Shown: in pieces, positions 7,058 through 14,173 of the stretch
Layout of the letters: the number at the start of each line of letters is the position of its first letter
Numbering within the stretch: the first letter of the stretch is position 1
Assembly: GCA_001794935.1 (NCBI GenBank)
Contig: MGLY01000078.1
Coordinates: 1 to 15,051 of the forward strand
From: Chlamydiae bacterium RIFCSPHIGHO2_12_FULL_49_9
Lineage (GTDB): Bacteria > Chlamydiota > Chlamydiia > Chlamydiales > SM23-39
Length of the DNA stretch: 15,051 nucleotides
Direction: 5' to 3'
Notes under the pieces: generated by a model
The model's database searches: none
What the model saw: the letters and a program-made list of their open reading frames with translations, nothing else
What the model was told of the DNA's origin: nothing
Program-made: the position numbers and the translations under genes

Positions 7058-7921
7058 ATGAAGATCCTTCTTCTCTTGATTCCCTTTCTCGCCTTTGCTG
7101 TCCCACCTCCTGAGGGTCGCCCGCCGAGCACCCCGTTCATCTCCGGCGACACGTTCCGTTTCTTTGCCGATTTTGTGTATGATGAACTAGACACCTCTCT
7201 CGACCCAAGTCGAGTCACTTCGGGGAAAACCGTCTTTGTGAAAACCGACTATCTGGCCCCGTTTTTTCAAAAGATTCACCCGGCTATTTCCAGTCCTTAC
7301 ATCCTGATCACCCACAATAGCGATGACCCGGCTCCGGGCCCTTACGCTCGATTTCTTGATGACCCCAAACTTCTCGCCTGGTTTGGGCAAAATTTTGATG
7401 GAACATCTCACCCAAAAATGCACCCAATCCCCATAGGGCTTGCCAATGCCCACTGGCCGCATGGAAAATGTAAAGAGCTCAAAAAAATTCAAAAACAGCG
7501 CTTATCCAAAAAGCATCTCGCTTATCTCAATGTCACTGTTCAAACATTTTCTGAGGAGAGAAAGAAGCTTTTTGACTATTTTTCCAAAACTTCATTTTGC
7601 TACAAGAAAACAGGCCGGAAATACAAGGAGTTCCTAAAAGACGTCGCGTCGTGCCAATTTGTGATTAGTCCTCGCGGCAATGGGCTCGACACCCACCGCC
7701 TTTGGGAGACGCTCTACTTGGGGAGCATTCCGATTGTCAAGAGCTCCTCGCTCGATCCCCTCTATCAAAACCTCCCCATTCTCATTGTCCAGGAATGGGA
7801 GAGCGTGACGGAGGAATTCTTGCAAAAAAAAGCCAAGGAGCTGGCCCGATCCAAGTTCAGCTTGGAATCCCTCACAATTCAATATTGGCTCGAGCGGATC
7901 AATTCCTATAAGACAAACTAA
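7058..7921 (+). CDS. Exported exostosin-like glycosyltransferase
   Basis: This 287-residue protein begins at the base after the previous stop and carries a signal peptide (MKILLLLIPFLAFA). The C-terminal half holds the exostosin (GT47-like) signature: FVISPRGNGLDTHRLWETLY (201-220) followed by LGSIPIV (221-227), then a SSSLDPLYQNLPILIV stretch. The PRG.G.D.HR.WE.L..G..P core is the sugar-nucleotide end of a GT-B fold seen in eukaryotic exostosins and in many bacterial capsule and surface-glycan enzymes. The N-terminal half (ILITHNSDD at 82-90, then HPIPIGLANAHWP at 122-134) fits the acceptor domain. It closes the glycosyltransferase run; cyoA begins 41 bases later with no terminator between. 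Exostosin-like identity is fairly secure; the reaction is not determined. Confidence 0.8.
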   Translation: MKILLLLIPFLAFAVPPPEGRPPSTPFISGDTFRFFADFVYDELDTSLDPSRVTSGKTVFVKTDYLAPFFQKIHPAISSPYILITHNSDDPAPGPYARFLDDPKLLAWFGQNFDGTSHPKMHPIPIGLANAHWPHGKCKELKKIQKQRLSKKHLAYLNVTVQTFSEERKKLFDYFSKTSFCYKKTGRKYKEFLKDVASCQFVISPRGNGLDTHRLWETLYLGSIPIVKSSSLDPLYQNLPILIVQEWESVTEEFLQKKAKELARSKFSLESLTIQYWLERINSYKTN

Positions 7922-7962
7922 CGCTTCCCCAATATCTCAAAAATTTACTATGATTGGATTGC

Positions 7963-8826
7963 ATGAGCAAGAAGCACAAACTCATCTTCTCTGTCCTATT
8001 TCTCATCTCCCTGATCTCGGCGATTGCGCTTATATGGATCGCAAACGACGGCGCGGTGATGGATCCGAAGGGGATGGTCGGGTTAAAAGAGCGGAATTTA
8101 TTGGTATTTTCCACTCTTTTGATGCTGATCATCGTGATTCCGGTCTTGATCATCACGTGCGTCTTTGCATGGAAGTATCGAGCGGATAACAAGGGCGAAA
8201 AATACACTCCCGACTGGGCAGACAATTTTACGGCCGAGGCGATCTGGTGGGGACTTCCGTTTCTCATCATCATCATTTTATCGGTCGCTGTTTGGACGAG
8301 CAGTCATGAACTCGATCCGTTCAAACCGATTGTCAATGGGACAAAACCGGTGGAGATTCAGGTCGTAGCTTTAGAGTGGAAATGGCTTTTCATTTATCCG
8401 GAACAGAAGATCGCTGCTGTGAACTTTGTCCAGTTTCCTGAAAAAACTCCGCTCAACTTCGACATTACGGGTGATGCCCCGATGAACTCGTTTTGGATCC
8501 CGCAGCTCGGAGGTCAGATTTACGCTATGAATGGCATGAAGACAAAGCTCCATCTGATCGCAGATGAGAAGGGGGAGTTTCGAGGATCCTCTGCCAACTT
8601 GAGCGGCAGGGGATTTGCCGGGATGGTCTTTATGGCCAAGGCGAGCTCCAATGAGGAGTTTGAGTCATGGGTGAGTGAAGTGCGAAGCGCAGGGAAGCCG
8701 CTCAATTTAAATGAATACAATAGGTTGGCGATGCCCAGCGAGTCGAACCCGGTTGCTTACTATACTCTGGAAGATCCCGATCTATTTGATCAAATTGTCA
8801 TGAAATTTATGATGCCAATGCCGTGA
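7963..8826 (+). CDS. cyoA: Cytochrome bo3 ubiquinol oxidase subunit II
   Basis: CyoA binds near the quinol side of the bo3 oxidase and stabilises the catalytic subunit in the inner membrane. The 287-residue product has three hydrophobic segments (about 8-27, 47-70, 94-112) and then a periplasmic cupredoxin domain with VALEWKWLFIYPEQ, NSFWIPQLGGQIYAM and a late FAGMVF. The Cys/His ligands of the CuA centre are absent (ANLSGRGFAGM in the place of the usual C-x3-C loop), as expected for a quinol oxidase rather than a cytochrome c oxidase. No lipobox Cys is seen near the N-terminus, so it may lack the lipid anchor of E. coli CyoA. ATG 7963 is preferred; a TTG at 7954 would add three residues. Shine-Dalgarno is weak. 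It overlaps cyoB. Confidence 0.95.
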   Translation: MSKKHKLIFSVLFLISLISAIALIWIANDGAVMDPKGMVGLKERNLLVFSTLLMLIIVIPVLIITCVFAWKYRADNKGEKYTPDWADNFTAEAIWWGLPFLIIIILSVAVWTSSHELDPFKPIVNGTKPVEIQVVALEWKWLFIYPEQKIAAVNFVQFPEKTPLNFDITGDAPMNSFWIPQLGGQIYAMNGMKTKLHLIADEKGEFRGSSANLSGRGFAGMVFMAKASSNEEFESWVSEVRSAGKPLNLNEYNRLAMPSESNPVAYYTLEDPDLFDQIVMKFMMPMP

Positions 8827-10571
8827 ATGAATTTTTTGGAAGATTGACTCTAGACGCTCTCAAGCACGATCCGGTGCAAACCGGAGGCGCTCTTTCGATT
8901 GTTTTGGGGGGGCTTTTTATCGCCTTTCTCCTCTTCTATTTTAGACTCTGGGGAACTCTCTGGAGAGACTGGTTGACGACGCTGGATCCGAAAAAAATCG
9001 GCGTCATGTACATCACTGTTTTGTTCGTGATGCTCTTTAAGGGTGTAATTGACGCGCTGATGATGCGGGCCCAGCAGGTATTTTCCGTGGGCGACATGCA
9101 CGGCTATTTGTCGTCCGATCACTATCAGCAGATTTTTACCGCTCACGGAACGACGATGATCTTCTTCGTCGGAATGGCGGCCGTTTTTGGGCTCATGAAT
9201 CTCGTGATTCCTTTACAGATTGGAGCGAGAGATGTCGCTTTTCCCTTCTTAAATGCGCTGAGCTTTTGGCTCTTTGCCATGGGAGGGGCGCTGCTCATGC
9301 TTTCGCTTGTCGTCGGCGATTTTTCTCCGGCCGGTTGGAGCGGATACACTCCATTGACGGGGATTCGGTACACGCCGGGGGTCGGCGTCGATTACTGGAT
9401 CTGGTCGGTGCAGATCGCAGGGGTGGGGAGTTTATTTTCGGGCATCAACTTTTTGGTGACGATTTTAAAGATGAGAGCGCCCGGCATGACGCTCATGAAG
9501 ATGCCCATTTTCATCTGGAGCTGTCTTTGCACTTTGATTTTGATTGTCTTTGCGTTTCCCGTTTTGACGACAACGCTTGGGATGTTAGCTTTGGATCGTC
9601 TGATGGGGATGCATTTTTTTACCTCTGATTTCGGCGGCAACGCCATGATGTATGTCAATTTGTTTTGGGCATGGGGCCATCCCGAGGTATATATTCTTGT
9701 GCTGCCTGCCTTTGGCGTTTTTTCAGAGATTGTGCCTGTCTTCTCCCAAAAAAAGCTCTTTGGCTACGTCTCGATGGTGTGGGCCCTCATTGCGATCACG
9801 TTTCTCTCTTTCATCGTATGGCTCCACCACTTTTTCACGATGGGAGCAGGTCCAAACGTAAACGCCTTTTTCGGGATCATGACGATGCTGATTGCGGTTC
9901 CGACGGGCGTAAAAGTGTTCAACTGGCTCTTTACGATGTTCCGCGGGAAGGTTTTATTTCAAACGCCGATGCTCTGGTTTTTGGGATTTGCCGTCACATT
10001 TTCAATCGGCGGGATGGCGGGCGTTTTGATGTCGATTCCGGTGGTCGACTTTCAGGTGCATAACAGCCTATTTTTAATCGCCCACTTCCACTCGGTGATC
10101 ATCGGGGGCGTCTTGTTTGGCTTTTTCTCCGGCTTTACCTATTGGTTTCCAAAGGTAACCGGCTTTAAGCTCGATGAAAAGCCCGGGCGCTATGCCTTTT
10201 ACTTCTGGTTCGTCGGCTTTTTGCTAGCATTTTTGCCCCTCTATGCGCTGGGACTCATGGGAGCAACCAGGCGCCTTGACCACTACGACGCATCGACGGG
10301 ATGGCTGCCCCTTTTCACAGTTGCCGCAGTTGGCGCTGTGCTCGTCGGCATCGGCATCGGATTCCAGGTGCTCCAGATAATCAAGAGCATCAAAGAGAGA
10401 AACCAGCACCGAGATACAACGGGCGATCCGTGGAATGGGAGAACGCTCGAGTGGTCTACGACATCTCCTCCGCCGGTGTATCATTTTGCCGTCGTGCCCG
10501 AGGTGCACAGCCGCGACGCTTTTTGGGCGGCTAAACACGGAGGGGCCCTTTATCAGAAACATGTACACTAG
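8823..10571 (+). CDS. cyoB: Cytochrome bo3 ubiquinol oxidase subunit I, cut short by an in-frame TAG
   Basis: CyoB is the catalytic heme-copper subunit that oxidises ubiquinol, reduces O2 to water and pumps protons. The 582 residues from GTG 8823 (overlapping the cyoA TGA) carry all active-site residues: H109 and H421 (low-spin heme), H423 (heme o3), and for CuB H286, H335 and H336. Y290 in WGHPEVY is the cross-linked Tyr. The proton-channel region NLFWAWGHPEVYILVLP is intact. Every one aligns with its E. coli counterpart with a shift of 2-3 residues. E. coli CyoB is 663 residues, whereas this frame ends at TAG 10569-10571. The following 70 codons in the same frame continue the family C-terminus. 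The catalytic core is complete; only the last membrane helix is cut off. See the separate entries for the stop and the tail. Confidence 0.95.
   Translation: MNEFFGRLTLDALKHDPVQTGGALSIVLGGLFIAFLLFYFRLWGTLWRDWLTTLDPKKIGVMYITVLFVMLFKGVIDALMMRAQQVFSVGDMHGYLSSDHYQQIFTAHGTTMIFFVGMAAVFGLMNLVIPLQIGARDVAFPFLNALSFWLFAMGGALLMLSLVVGDFSPAGWSGYTPLTGIRYTPGVGVDYWIWSVQIAGVGSLFSGINFLVTILKMRAPGMTLMKMPIFIWSCLCTLILIVFAFPVLTTTLGMLALDRLMGMHFFTSDFGGNAMMYVNLFWAWGHPEVYILVLPAFGVFSEIVPVFSQKKLFGYVSMVWALIAITFLSFIVWLHHFFTMGAGPNVNAFFGIMTMLIAVPTGVKVFNWLFTMFRGKVLFQTPMLWFLGFAVTFSIGGMAGVLMSIPVVDFQVHNSLFLIAHFHSVIIGGVLFGFFSGFTYWFPKVTGFKLDEKPGRYAFYFWFVGFLLAFLPLYALGLMGATRRLDHYDASTGWLPLFTVAAVGAVLVGIGIGFQVLQIIKSIKERNQHRDTTGDPWNGRTLEWSTTSPPPVYHFAVVPEVHSRDAFWAAKHGGALYQKHVH
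10569..10571 (+). other. In-frame TAG inside cyoB
   Basis: The codon lies between HVH and EDIHLPKN. In E. coli CyoB the equivalent stretch is DHYEEIHMPKN, so the stop aligns with the Tyr. TAG is one base from TAT/TAC (Tyr), CAG (Gln), GAG (Glu) and AAG (Lys). The frame stays open after the stop for 70 codons to the TGA that overlaps cyoC. It is either a real nonsense or recoded codon, or a single-base assembly error. Confidence 0.9.
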
Positions 10572-10601
10572 GAAGACATCCATCTGCCAAAAAATGATCC
10601 G

Positions 10602-10784
10602 ATGCCCTTTTACATGGGCATTTTTGGTTTTCTTTTTTGCTTTGGGCTCATTTGGTACATGTTCTGGCTTGTCCCCATTGGCTTTATCGGACTCATTGCC
10701 TGTCAGATCTCCCGCCTCTCTGAAAAAGAGCCTGAGTTCACAATCCCAAAAGCAGAAGTAGAACAAATGGAAAGACACCGATGA
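10602..10784 (+). CDS. cyoB: C-terminal tail of CyoB in its own short frame (last membrane helix)
   Basis: From ATG 10602 this encodes 60 residues, but homology to CyoB starts 10 codons earlier at 10572 (EDIHLPKNDP). It holds one hydrophobic helix, GIFGFLFCFGLIWYMFWLVP followed by IGFIGLIACQI, and then a charged end (SEKEPEFTIPKAEVEQME). The end matches the E. coli CyoB C-terminus, where DYYVPVAEIEKLE follows the final helix. That helix is an extra one, absent from the minimal cytochrome c oxidase subunit I core. There is no clear Shine-Dalgarno before ATG 10602, so separate translation looks poor; readthrough of the TAG or a sequence error are alternatives. Its TGA overlaps the cyoC ATG, the normal cyoB-cyoC junction. 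Counting through the stop gives about 653 codons, close to the family length. Confidence 0.85.
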   Translation: MPFYMGIFGFLFCFGLIWYMFWLVPIGFIGLIACQISRLSEKEPEFTIPKAEVEQMERHR

Positions 10785-11362
10785 GTCACATAGACGTTTT
10801 TCATGACCCTCACAAGACCTACTTTGGATTTTGGACTTATCTCATGACGGATTGCATCCTCTTTTCGATCCTTTTTGCGACCTATATCGTTCTGAAAGAC
10901 GGCACTTTCGGCGGGCCCACCTCAAAAGATCTCTTCGATCTTCCCTTCGCCCTCACCGAGACGCTCCTTTTGCTTGCCAGCAGCTTTACTTCGGGCCTTG
11001 CGATGCTCGACGCATTGAAGGGAAATACGAAGGGGATGTTCGCTTGGTTTGCCCTCACATTTTTGCTCGGTGCCAGCTTTTTGGGGATGGAGCTCACCGA
11101 ATTTAGCCGCTTTGTCCACGAGGGCAATAGCTGGGAGAGGAGCGCTTTCTTATCGGCCTTCTTTACTTTGGTCGCCACCCACGGATTTCACATCACGATG
11201 GGACTCATCTGGATGGTCGTTCTCCTCGTGCCTGTGTTTCTCCACGGCCTCAACGGAGAGTACATCAAGAGGCTCACTTGTTTTCGGATGTTTTGGCACT
11301 TTTTAGATGTGGTGTGGATTTTTATTTTTACAGTTGTATATCTCACGGGAACAATCCTATGA
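10781..11362 (+). CDS. cyoC: Cytochrome bo3 ubiquinol oxidase subunit III
   Basis: The 193-residue product is all membrane helices and matches COX3-family subunit III of quinol oxidases (E. coli 204 residues). Visible landmarks are FGFWTYLMTDCILFSILFAT near the N-terminus, LGMELTEFSRF (with the conserved Glu region of the family), THGFHITMGLIWM and the closing HFLDVVWIFIFTVVYL. It supports assembly and proton delivery and has no redox centre. The ATG overlaps the preceding frame as ATGA, with GGAAAG 6 bases upstream (10769-10774), and it overlaps cyoD the same way. This is a confident call. Confidence 0.95.
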   Translation: MSHIDVFHDPHKTYFGFWTYLMTDCILFSILFATYIVLKDGTFGGPTSKDLFDLPFALTETLLLLASSFTSGLAMLDALKGNTKGMFAWFALTFLLGASFLGMELTEFSRFVHEGNSWERSAFLSAFFTLVATHGFHITMGLIWMVVLLVPVFLHGLNGEYIKRLTCFRMFWHFLDVVWIFIFTVVYLTGTIL

Positions 11363-11673
11363 AGACGCAGCAAGAGAGAGAAAACGGAACGCTCAAAACC
11401 TATTCGTTGGGACTTATTCTTTGCGTTGCGCTCACTCTAGGCGCTTTTTATCTCGTTTCTGAAAAGCTCTTTTCCCCAACCATACTGATCGGGGTGATTT
11501 TATTCCTCGCTCTCATTCAGGCAGCCGTACAGCTCGTTTTATTTCTCCACTTGGGATTTGAGGGAAAGCCCCACTGGAATCTCACCGTTTTTCTCTTTAT
11601 GCTTTTAGTTCTTGTCATCTTTGTCTTCGGATCGATTTGGATCATGTACAGTCTGAACTACAGGATGATGTGA
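11359..11673 (+). CDS. cyoD: Cytochrome bo3 ubiquinol oxidase subunit IV
   Basis: ATG 11359, which overlaps the cyoC TGA, is chosen as the start; the frame itself is open earlier, inside cyoC. The 104-residue product (E. coli 109) has three membrane helices. It shows the COX4-prokaryotic pattern: YSLGLILCVALTLGAF, then IGVILFLALIQAAVQLVLFL, HLGFEGKPHWN and a last helix ending IWIMYSLNY. Subunit IV aids assembly of the CuB site in the bo3 complex and is not catalytic. The HLG..G..HWN signature between helices 2 and 3 is diagnostic. Confidence 0.95.
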   Translation: MKTQQERENGTLKTYSLGLILCVALTLGAFYLVSEKLFSPTILIGVILFLALIQAAVQLVLFLHLGFEGKPHWNLTVFLFMLLVLVIFVFGSIWIMYSLNYRMM

Positions 11674-12509
11674 GCAAAAAATATCTCATCCTCGCAAAAC
11701 CCGGCATCATCTTGGGCAACATCATCACAACTGCCGGCGGGTTTGCCCTTGCCTCAAAGGGGCATTTCAACTGGCTCTTATTTTTAGAAACGCTTCTGGG
11801 TCTTTCTTTAGTGATCGCCTCTGCCTGCGTCTTCAACAACTACATCGATCGATTAGCAGATCAAATGATGGCCAGGACAAAAAATCGCCCCTTAGCGACC
11901 GGATCGGTTCGTCTTGTAAATGCGATTGGATATGGGGTTGTCTTAGGGGTTCTCGGTACGGCTGTTTTGATGTATTTTACCAATGCATTAACTGTCGGCG
12001 CGGCCCTTTTTGGCTTTATTGTCTACGTGCTCATCTACAGCCCATTGAAGCACAAAACGGTCTATGGGACTCTGATTGGCTCCATTGCAGGAGCCGCGCC
12101 GCCAATTGTCGGCTACTTGGCTGCAGCGAATCGATTCGATGGAGGGGCTCTTCTTTTGTATTTGGTCTTGGTGTTTTGGCAGATGCCCCATTTCTATGCG
12201 ATTGCGATGTATCTTCACAAAGACTATGCGGCGGCATCGATACCCGTTTTGCCGCTCGTGAGCGGCAACCACATCACCAAGATCCATATGTTTTTTTATA
12301 TCTTGGCGTTTTTTATTCCGGCTTTGCTACTCACTCTTTACGGCTACACAGGGACTGCATTTCTCACAGTTGTTTTGGCTTTAAGCCTCATGTGGCTTAA
12401 AATTTCTCTTGAGGGATTTAAAGCGGAAAACGACAGCCGGTGGGCGCGAAGGATGTTTCGCTTTTCGCTTGTTGTGATCACTCTATTTAGCGCCATGATT
12501 GCCATCTGA
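11670..12509 (+). CDS. cyoE: Protoheme IX farnesyltransferase (heme O synthase)
   Basis: CyoE transfers a farnesyl group to heme b to make heme O, the cofactor used by CyoB, so it belongs functionally with this operon. GTG 11670 overlaps the cyoD stop (GTGA), has AGGA 4 bases upstream and gives an N-terminus matching E. coli (YLILAKPGIILGN against YLQVTKPGIIFGN); an upstream TTG at 11637 lies deep in cyoD. The 279-residue product is a UbiA-type prenyltransferase. NNYIDRLADQMMARTKNRPL (56-75) holds the first Asp-rich metal and diphosphate site (N56, D60, D64). Further landmarks are YSPLKHKTVYGTLIGSIAGA followed by APP, and FWQMPHFYAIAM. Several hydrophobic helices follow. It has no separate promoter. 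Confidence 0.95.
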   Translation: MSKKYLILAKPGIILGNIITTAGGFALASKGHFNWLLFLETLLGLSLVIASACVFNNYIDRLADQMMARTKNRPLATGSVRLVNAIGYGVVLGVLGTAVLMYFTNALTVGAALFGFIVYVLIYSPLKHKTVYGTLIGSIAGAAPPIVGYLAAANRFDGGALLLYLVLVFWQMPHFYAIAMYLHKDYAAASIPVLPLVSGNHITKIHMFFYILAFFIPALLLTLYGYTGTAFLTVVLALSLMWLKISLEGFKAENDSRWARRMFRFSLVVITLFSAMIAI

Positions 12510-12526
12510 GAGGACTGTCCAAAGAT

Positions 12527-13387
12527 ATGCATAAAGAACACCACGGGTTCATTTACGGTTTTTTCGCTGCGCTGACAAACGCAGTGGCGGCTGTTTTCAT
12601 AAAACTTGCAGTGGATATCCCAAACGAAACGCTCGTCTTTGCGAGATTTTCTATTGGACTTTTTTGTCTCTTGCCCATCCTTCATATCAAAAAGCCCCCT
12701 CTTTCTTGGGAGCGCCTCTGGCAGAATCTCCCGAGAAGTTTGGCGGGGCTTGGATCGATCTATTGCGGATTTTATGCGCTAAAAATGCTTCCTCTGGTCA
12801 ATGCAGTTACATTGACTACGACAAGTCCTCTTTTTATGCCGTTTATCGTCCTTATCTGGTTGAAAATGATCGTTTCTAAAATGCGTTTTTTTGCGGTCGC
12901 TGTTGGCTTTTTGGGGGTAGTCATTTTACTTCACCCCACTTCGGAGATTTTTGAGTGGGCAAGTCTTGCAGGTCTTTCGACAGGTTTTTTCGGCGCAACA
13001 GCCCTTGTGGGAGTTAGACAGCTTTCGAAAGTAGAATCGACCGAGGCGATTATATCCTATTACTTTTTGATCGCTACGACCCTGACATTTTTCCCGATGA
13101 TCTTCGCTTGGGAGCCAATTCAAGGCCCTAAAGAGTGGTTTTATCTCTCCATGATTGGAACCCTCTCTGTTTTGTATCAATACCTCCTGACTAAATCCTA
13201 TACCCATGCTCCTGCGACGAAAGCGAGCACCCTCAATTACCTGGCTGTTCTCTTTGGGGGACTTAGCGGCTGGTGGATCTTCGGGGAAGTCCCTACTCTT
13301 TGGGCGCTTTTGGGTTCGGGGCTTATCATTTTGAGCGCCCTTCTCGCTCTTTTTGACAAGACTCCCGCCAGGCCAATTGGGAGTTAG
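12527..13387 (+). CDS. EamA/DMT-superfamily transporter
   Basis: This 286-residue inner-membrane protein has about ten hydrophobic segments in two halves, the layout of drug/metabolite transporter (EamA) carriers. The first half opens with a GFIYGFFAALTNAVAAVFIK helix and ends its hairpin near LGVVILLHP. The second half starts around EWASLAGLSTGFFGATALV and ends with SALLALFDK. It begins 17 bases after cyoE, so it is probably in the same transcript, with AGAGGAC some 12 bases upstream of the ATG. Chlamydiae use DMT carriers for host metabolites such as S-adenosylmethionine, and that substrate would be tempting given the neighbouring methyltransferase-like gene, but nothing in the sequence fixes it. 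Family call strong, substrate unknown. Confidence 0.88.
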   Translation: MHKEHHGFIYGFFAALTNAVAAVFIKLAVDIPNETLVFARFSIGLFCLLPILHIKKPPLSWERLWQNLPRSLAGLGSIYCGFYALKMLPLVNAVTLTTTSPLFMPFIVLIWLKMIVSKMRFFAVAVGFLGVVILLHPTSEIFEWASLAGLSTGFFGATALVGVRQLSKVESTEAIISYYFLIATTLTFFPMIFAWEPIQGPKEWFYLSMIGTLSVLYQYLLTKSYTHAPATKASTLNYLAVLFGGLSGWWIFGEVPTLWALLGSGLIILSALLALFDKTPARPIGS

Positions 13388-13397
13388 AAATAGTTTT
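13361..13397 (+). terminator. Weak candidate hairpin at the end of the cyo/transporter run
   Basis: ACTCCC (13361-13366) pairs with GGGAGT (13379-13384) around a 12-base loop that contains CCAATTGG-type self-complementary sequence. A short TTTT follows only at 13394-13397, after the stop codon. The stem overlaps the last codons of the transporter gene, so this is a poor intrinsic terminator at best. Confidence 0.25.
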
Positions 13398-13415
13398 AAA
13401 AAGTGTGTTTTATCC

Positions 13416-14150
13416 ATGTCCATTCCTTCAAACGCAGGCCGGGTAGTTCCTTCTGTTGTATACAACACGTTCGGAGAGCTTAATAGAGCGGTTGATTTTT
13501 TACCGAAACAAGAGATGCCGCTTCTTGGACAGCAGGTCAAACAGGCCCTTGAAAATCCTGAAAAATTCATTGAAGAAATTTTGAGGATTCAAGAAATAGT
13601 AAGAGCCAGCAAGGAGGCTATATGGGAAAAGGGCTGTCCCCGTAAAGATAGCGAGAGGTTTCGTTCTTGGAAGACGCTATTTTGCGTCCGTTTATTACGA
13701 TCAGAATGTTGTGCTGTTAAAGCCTCTCAATGTCACGGCGCTCACTCAATTAAACTTATTTTCGCAACCAATCGTTTAATAAAGCCCGGTTATAAACAAA
13801 GAAAATGTGAAAATAAGGACTGCAAGTATCCCCTATGCAAGGGAGAAGCTTCTTATTCTTATGTTTCTTACGAGAAGTGTGATGGCCTTCATGAAGGGGA
13901 TCTTTACGTGAATTGGGAAGAAAAAGCCGTGACTAGGTTTAGTCTTATGCCCGTTCAGGCAAGACCTTTGCCAATTGTCGCTCGAAGTGTTTTGGCAACG
14001 CCTCCAAGGAGGCATATTGCTCATTCTGTATTAGCGACTCCTCCAGGCCCAAAGCATATCTCTGAGCAAGTTGCTAGATTTGTACTCGATAGCGAAGATG
14101 AAGGCGAAGGCTCAAAAGAACTCAAAAACCGACAGAACTTTACTTTGTAG
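13416..14150 (+). CDS. Cys-rich protein with CCCH zinc-finger-like motif, orphan
   Basis: ATG 13416 gives 244 residues; the frame is open further upstream only through the transporter gene. There is no signal peptide, no membrane segment and no obvious Shine-Dalgarno. Residues 86-113 read WKTLFC, then C90, C99, C106 and H110 in a C-x8-C-x6-C-x3-H array followed by SIKL. This closely resembles eukaryotic CCCH (TIS11-type) zinc fingers, which start YKTxLC and end C..AH. A second Cys cluster (C131, C136, C141, C155, H159) ends with the same C-x3-H spacing. The C-terminal part has a short tandem repeat (SVLATPP twice), then an acidic tail (DSEDEGEGSKE). It lies between a transporter and convergent obgE. 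An RNA-binding or secreted effector role is possible; I do not recognise the family. Confidence 0.75.
   Translation: MSIPSNAGRVVPSVVYNTFGELNRAVDFLPKQEMPLLGQQVKQALENPEKFIEEILRIQEIVRASKEAIWEKGCPRKDSERFRSWKTLFCVRLLRSECCAVKASQCHGAHSIKLIFATNRLIKPGYKQRKCENKDCKYPLCKGEASYSYVSYEKCDGLHEGDLYVNWEEKAVTRFSLMPVQARPLPIVARSVLATPPRRHIAHSVLATPPGPKHISEQVARFVLDSEDEGEGSKELKNRQNFTL
13983..14063 (+). repeat. Two-unit 13-codon tandem repeat (SVLATPP) in the orphan protein
   Basis: SVLATPP is encoded at 13986-14006 and again at 14025-14045, 39 bases apart. The units are ARSVLATPPRRHI and AHSVLATPPGPKHI. The DNA copies differ at several bases, so this is an old duplication held at the protein level. A degenerate third unit (ARFVL) follows. 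Confidence 0.6.
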
Positions 14151-14173
14151 ATACCCTCTTAATCAGATCACGA

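Noticed and set aside
7949..7954. TATGAT as a -10 box for cyoA.
   Set aside because: It is 9 bases from the start codon, and TCCCCA stands where a -35 box would be; not a usable promoter by sequence.
10224..10778. Minus-strand open frame of 184 codons across the cyoB 3' end.
   Set aside because: It is antisense to conserved CyoB sequence, and its product is rich in low-complexity Arg and Cys residues typical of a shadow frame.
12926..13570. Long minus-strand open frame of 214 codons across the transporter and orphan gene.
   Set aside because: It is antisense to a clear EamA transporter, has no recognisable motifs and no ribosome-binding site, and spans the junction of two supported plus-strand genes.
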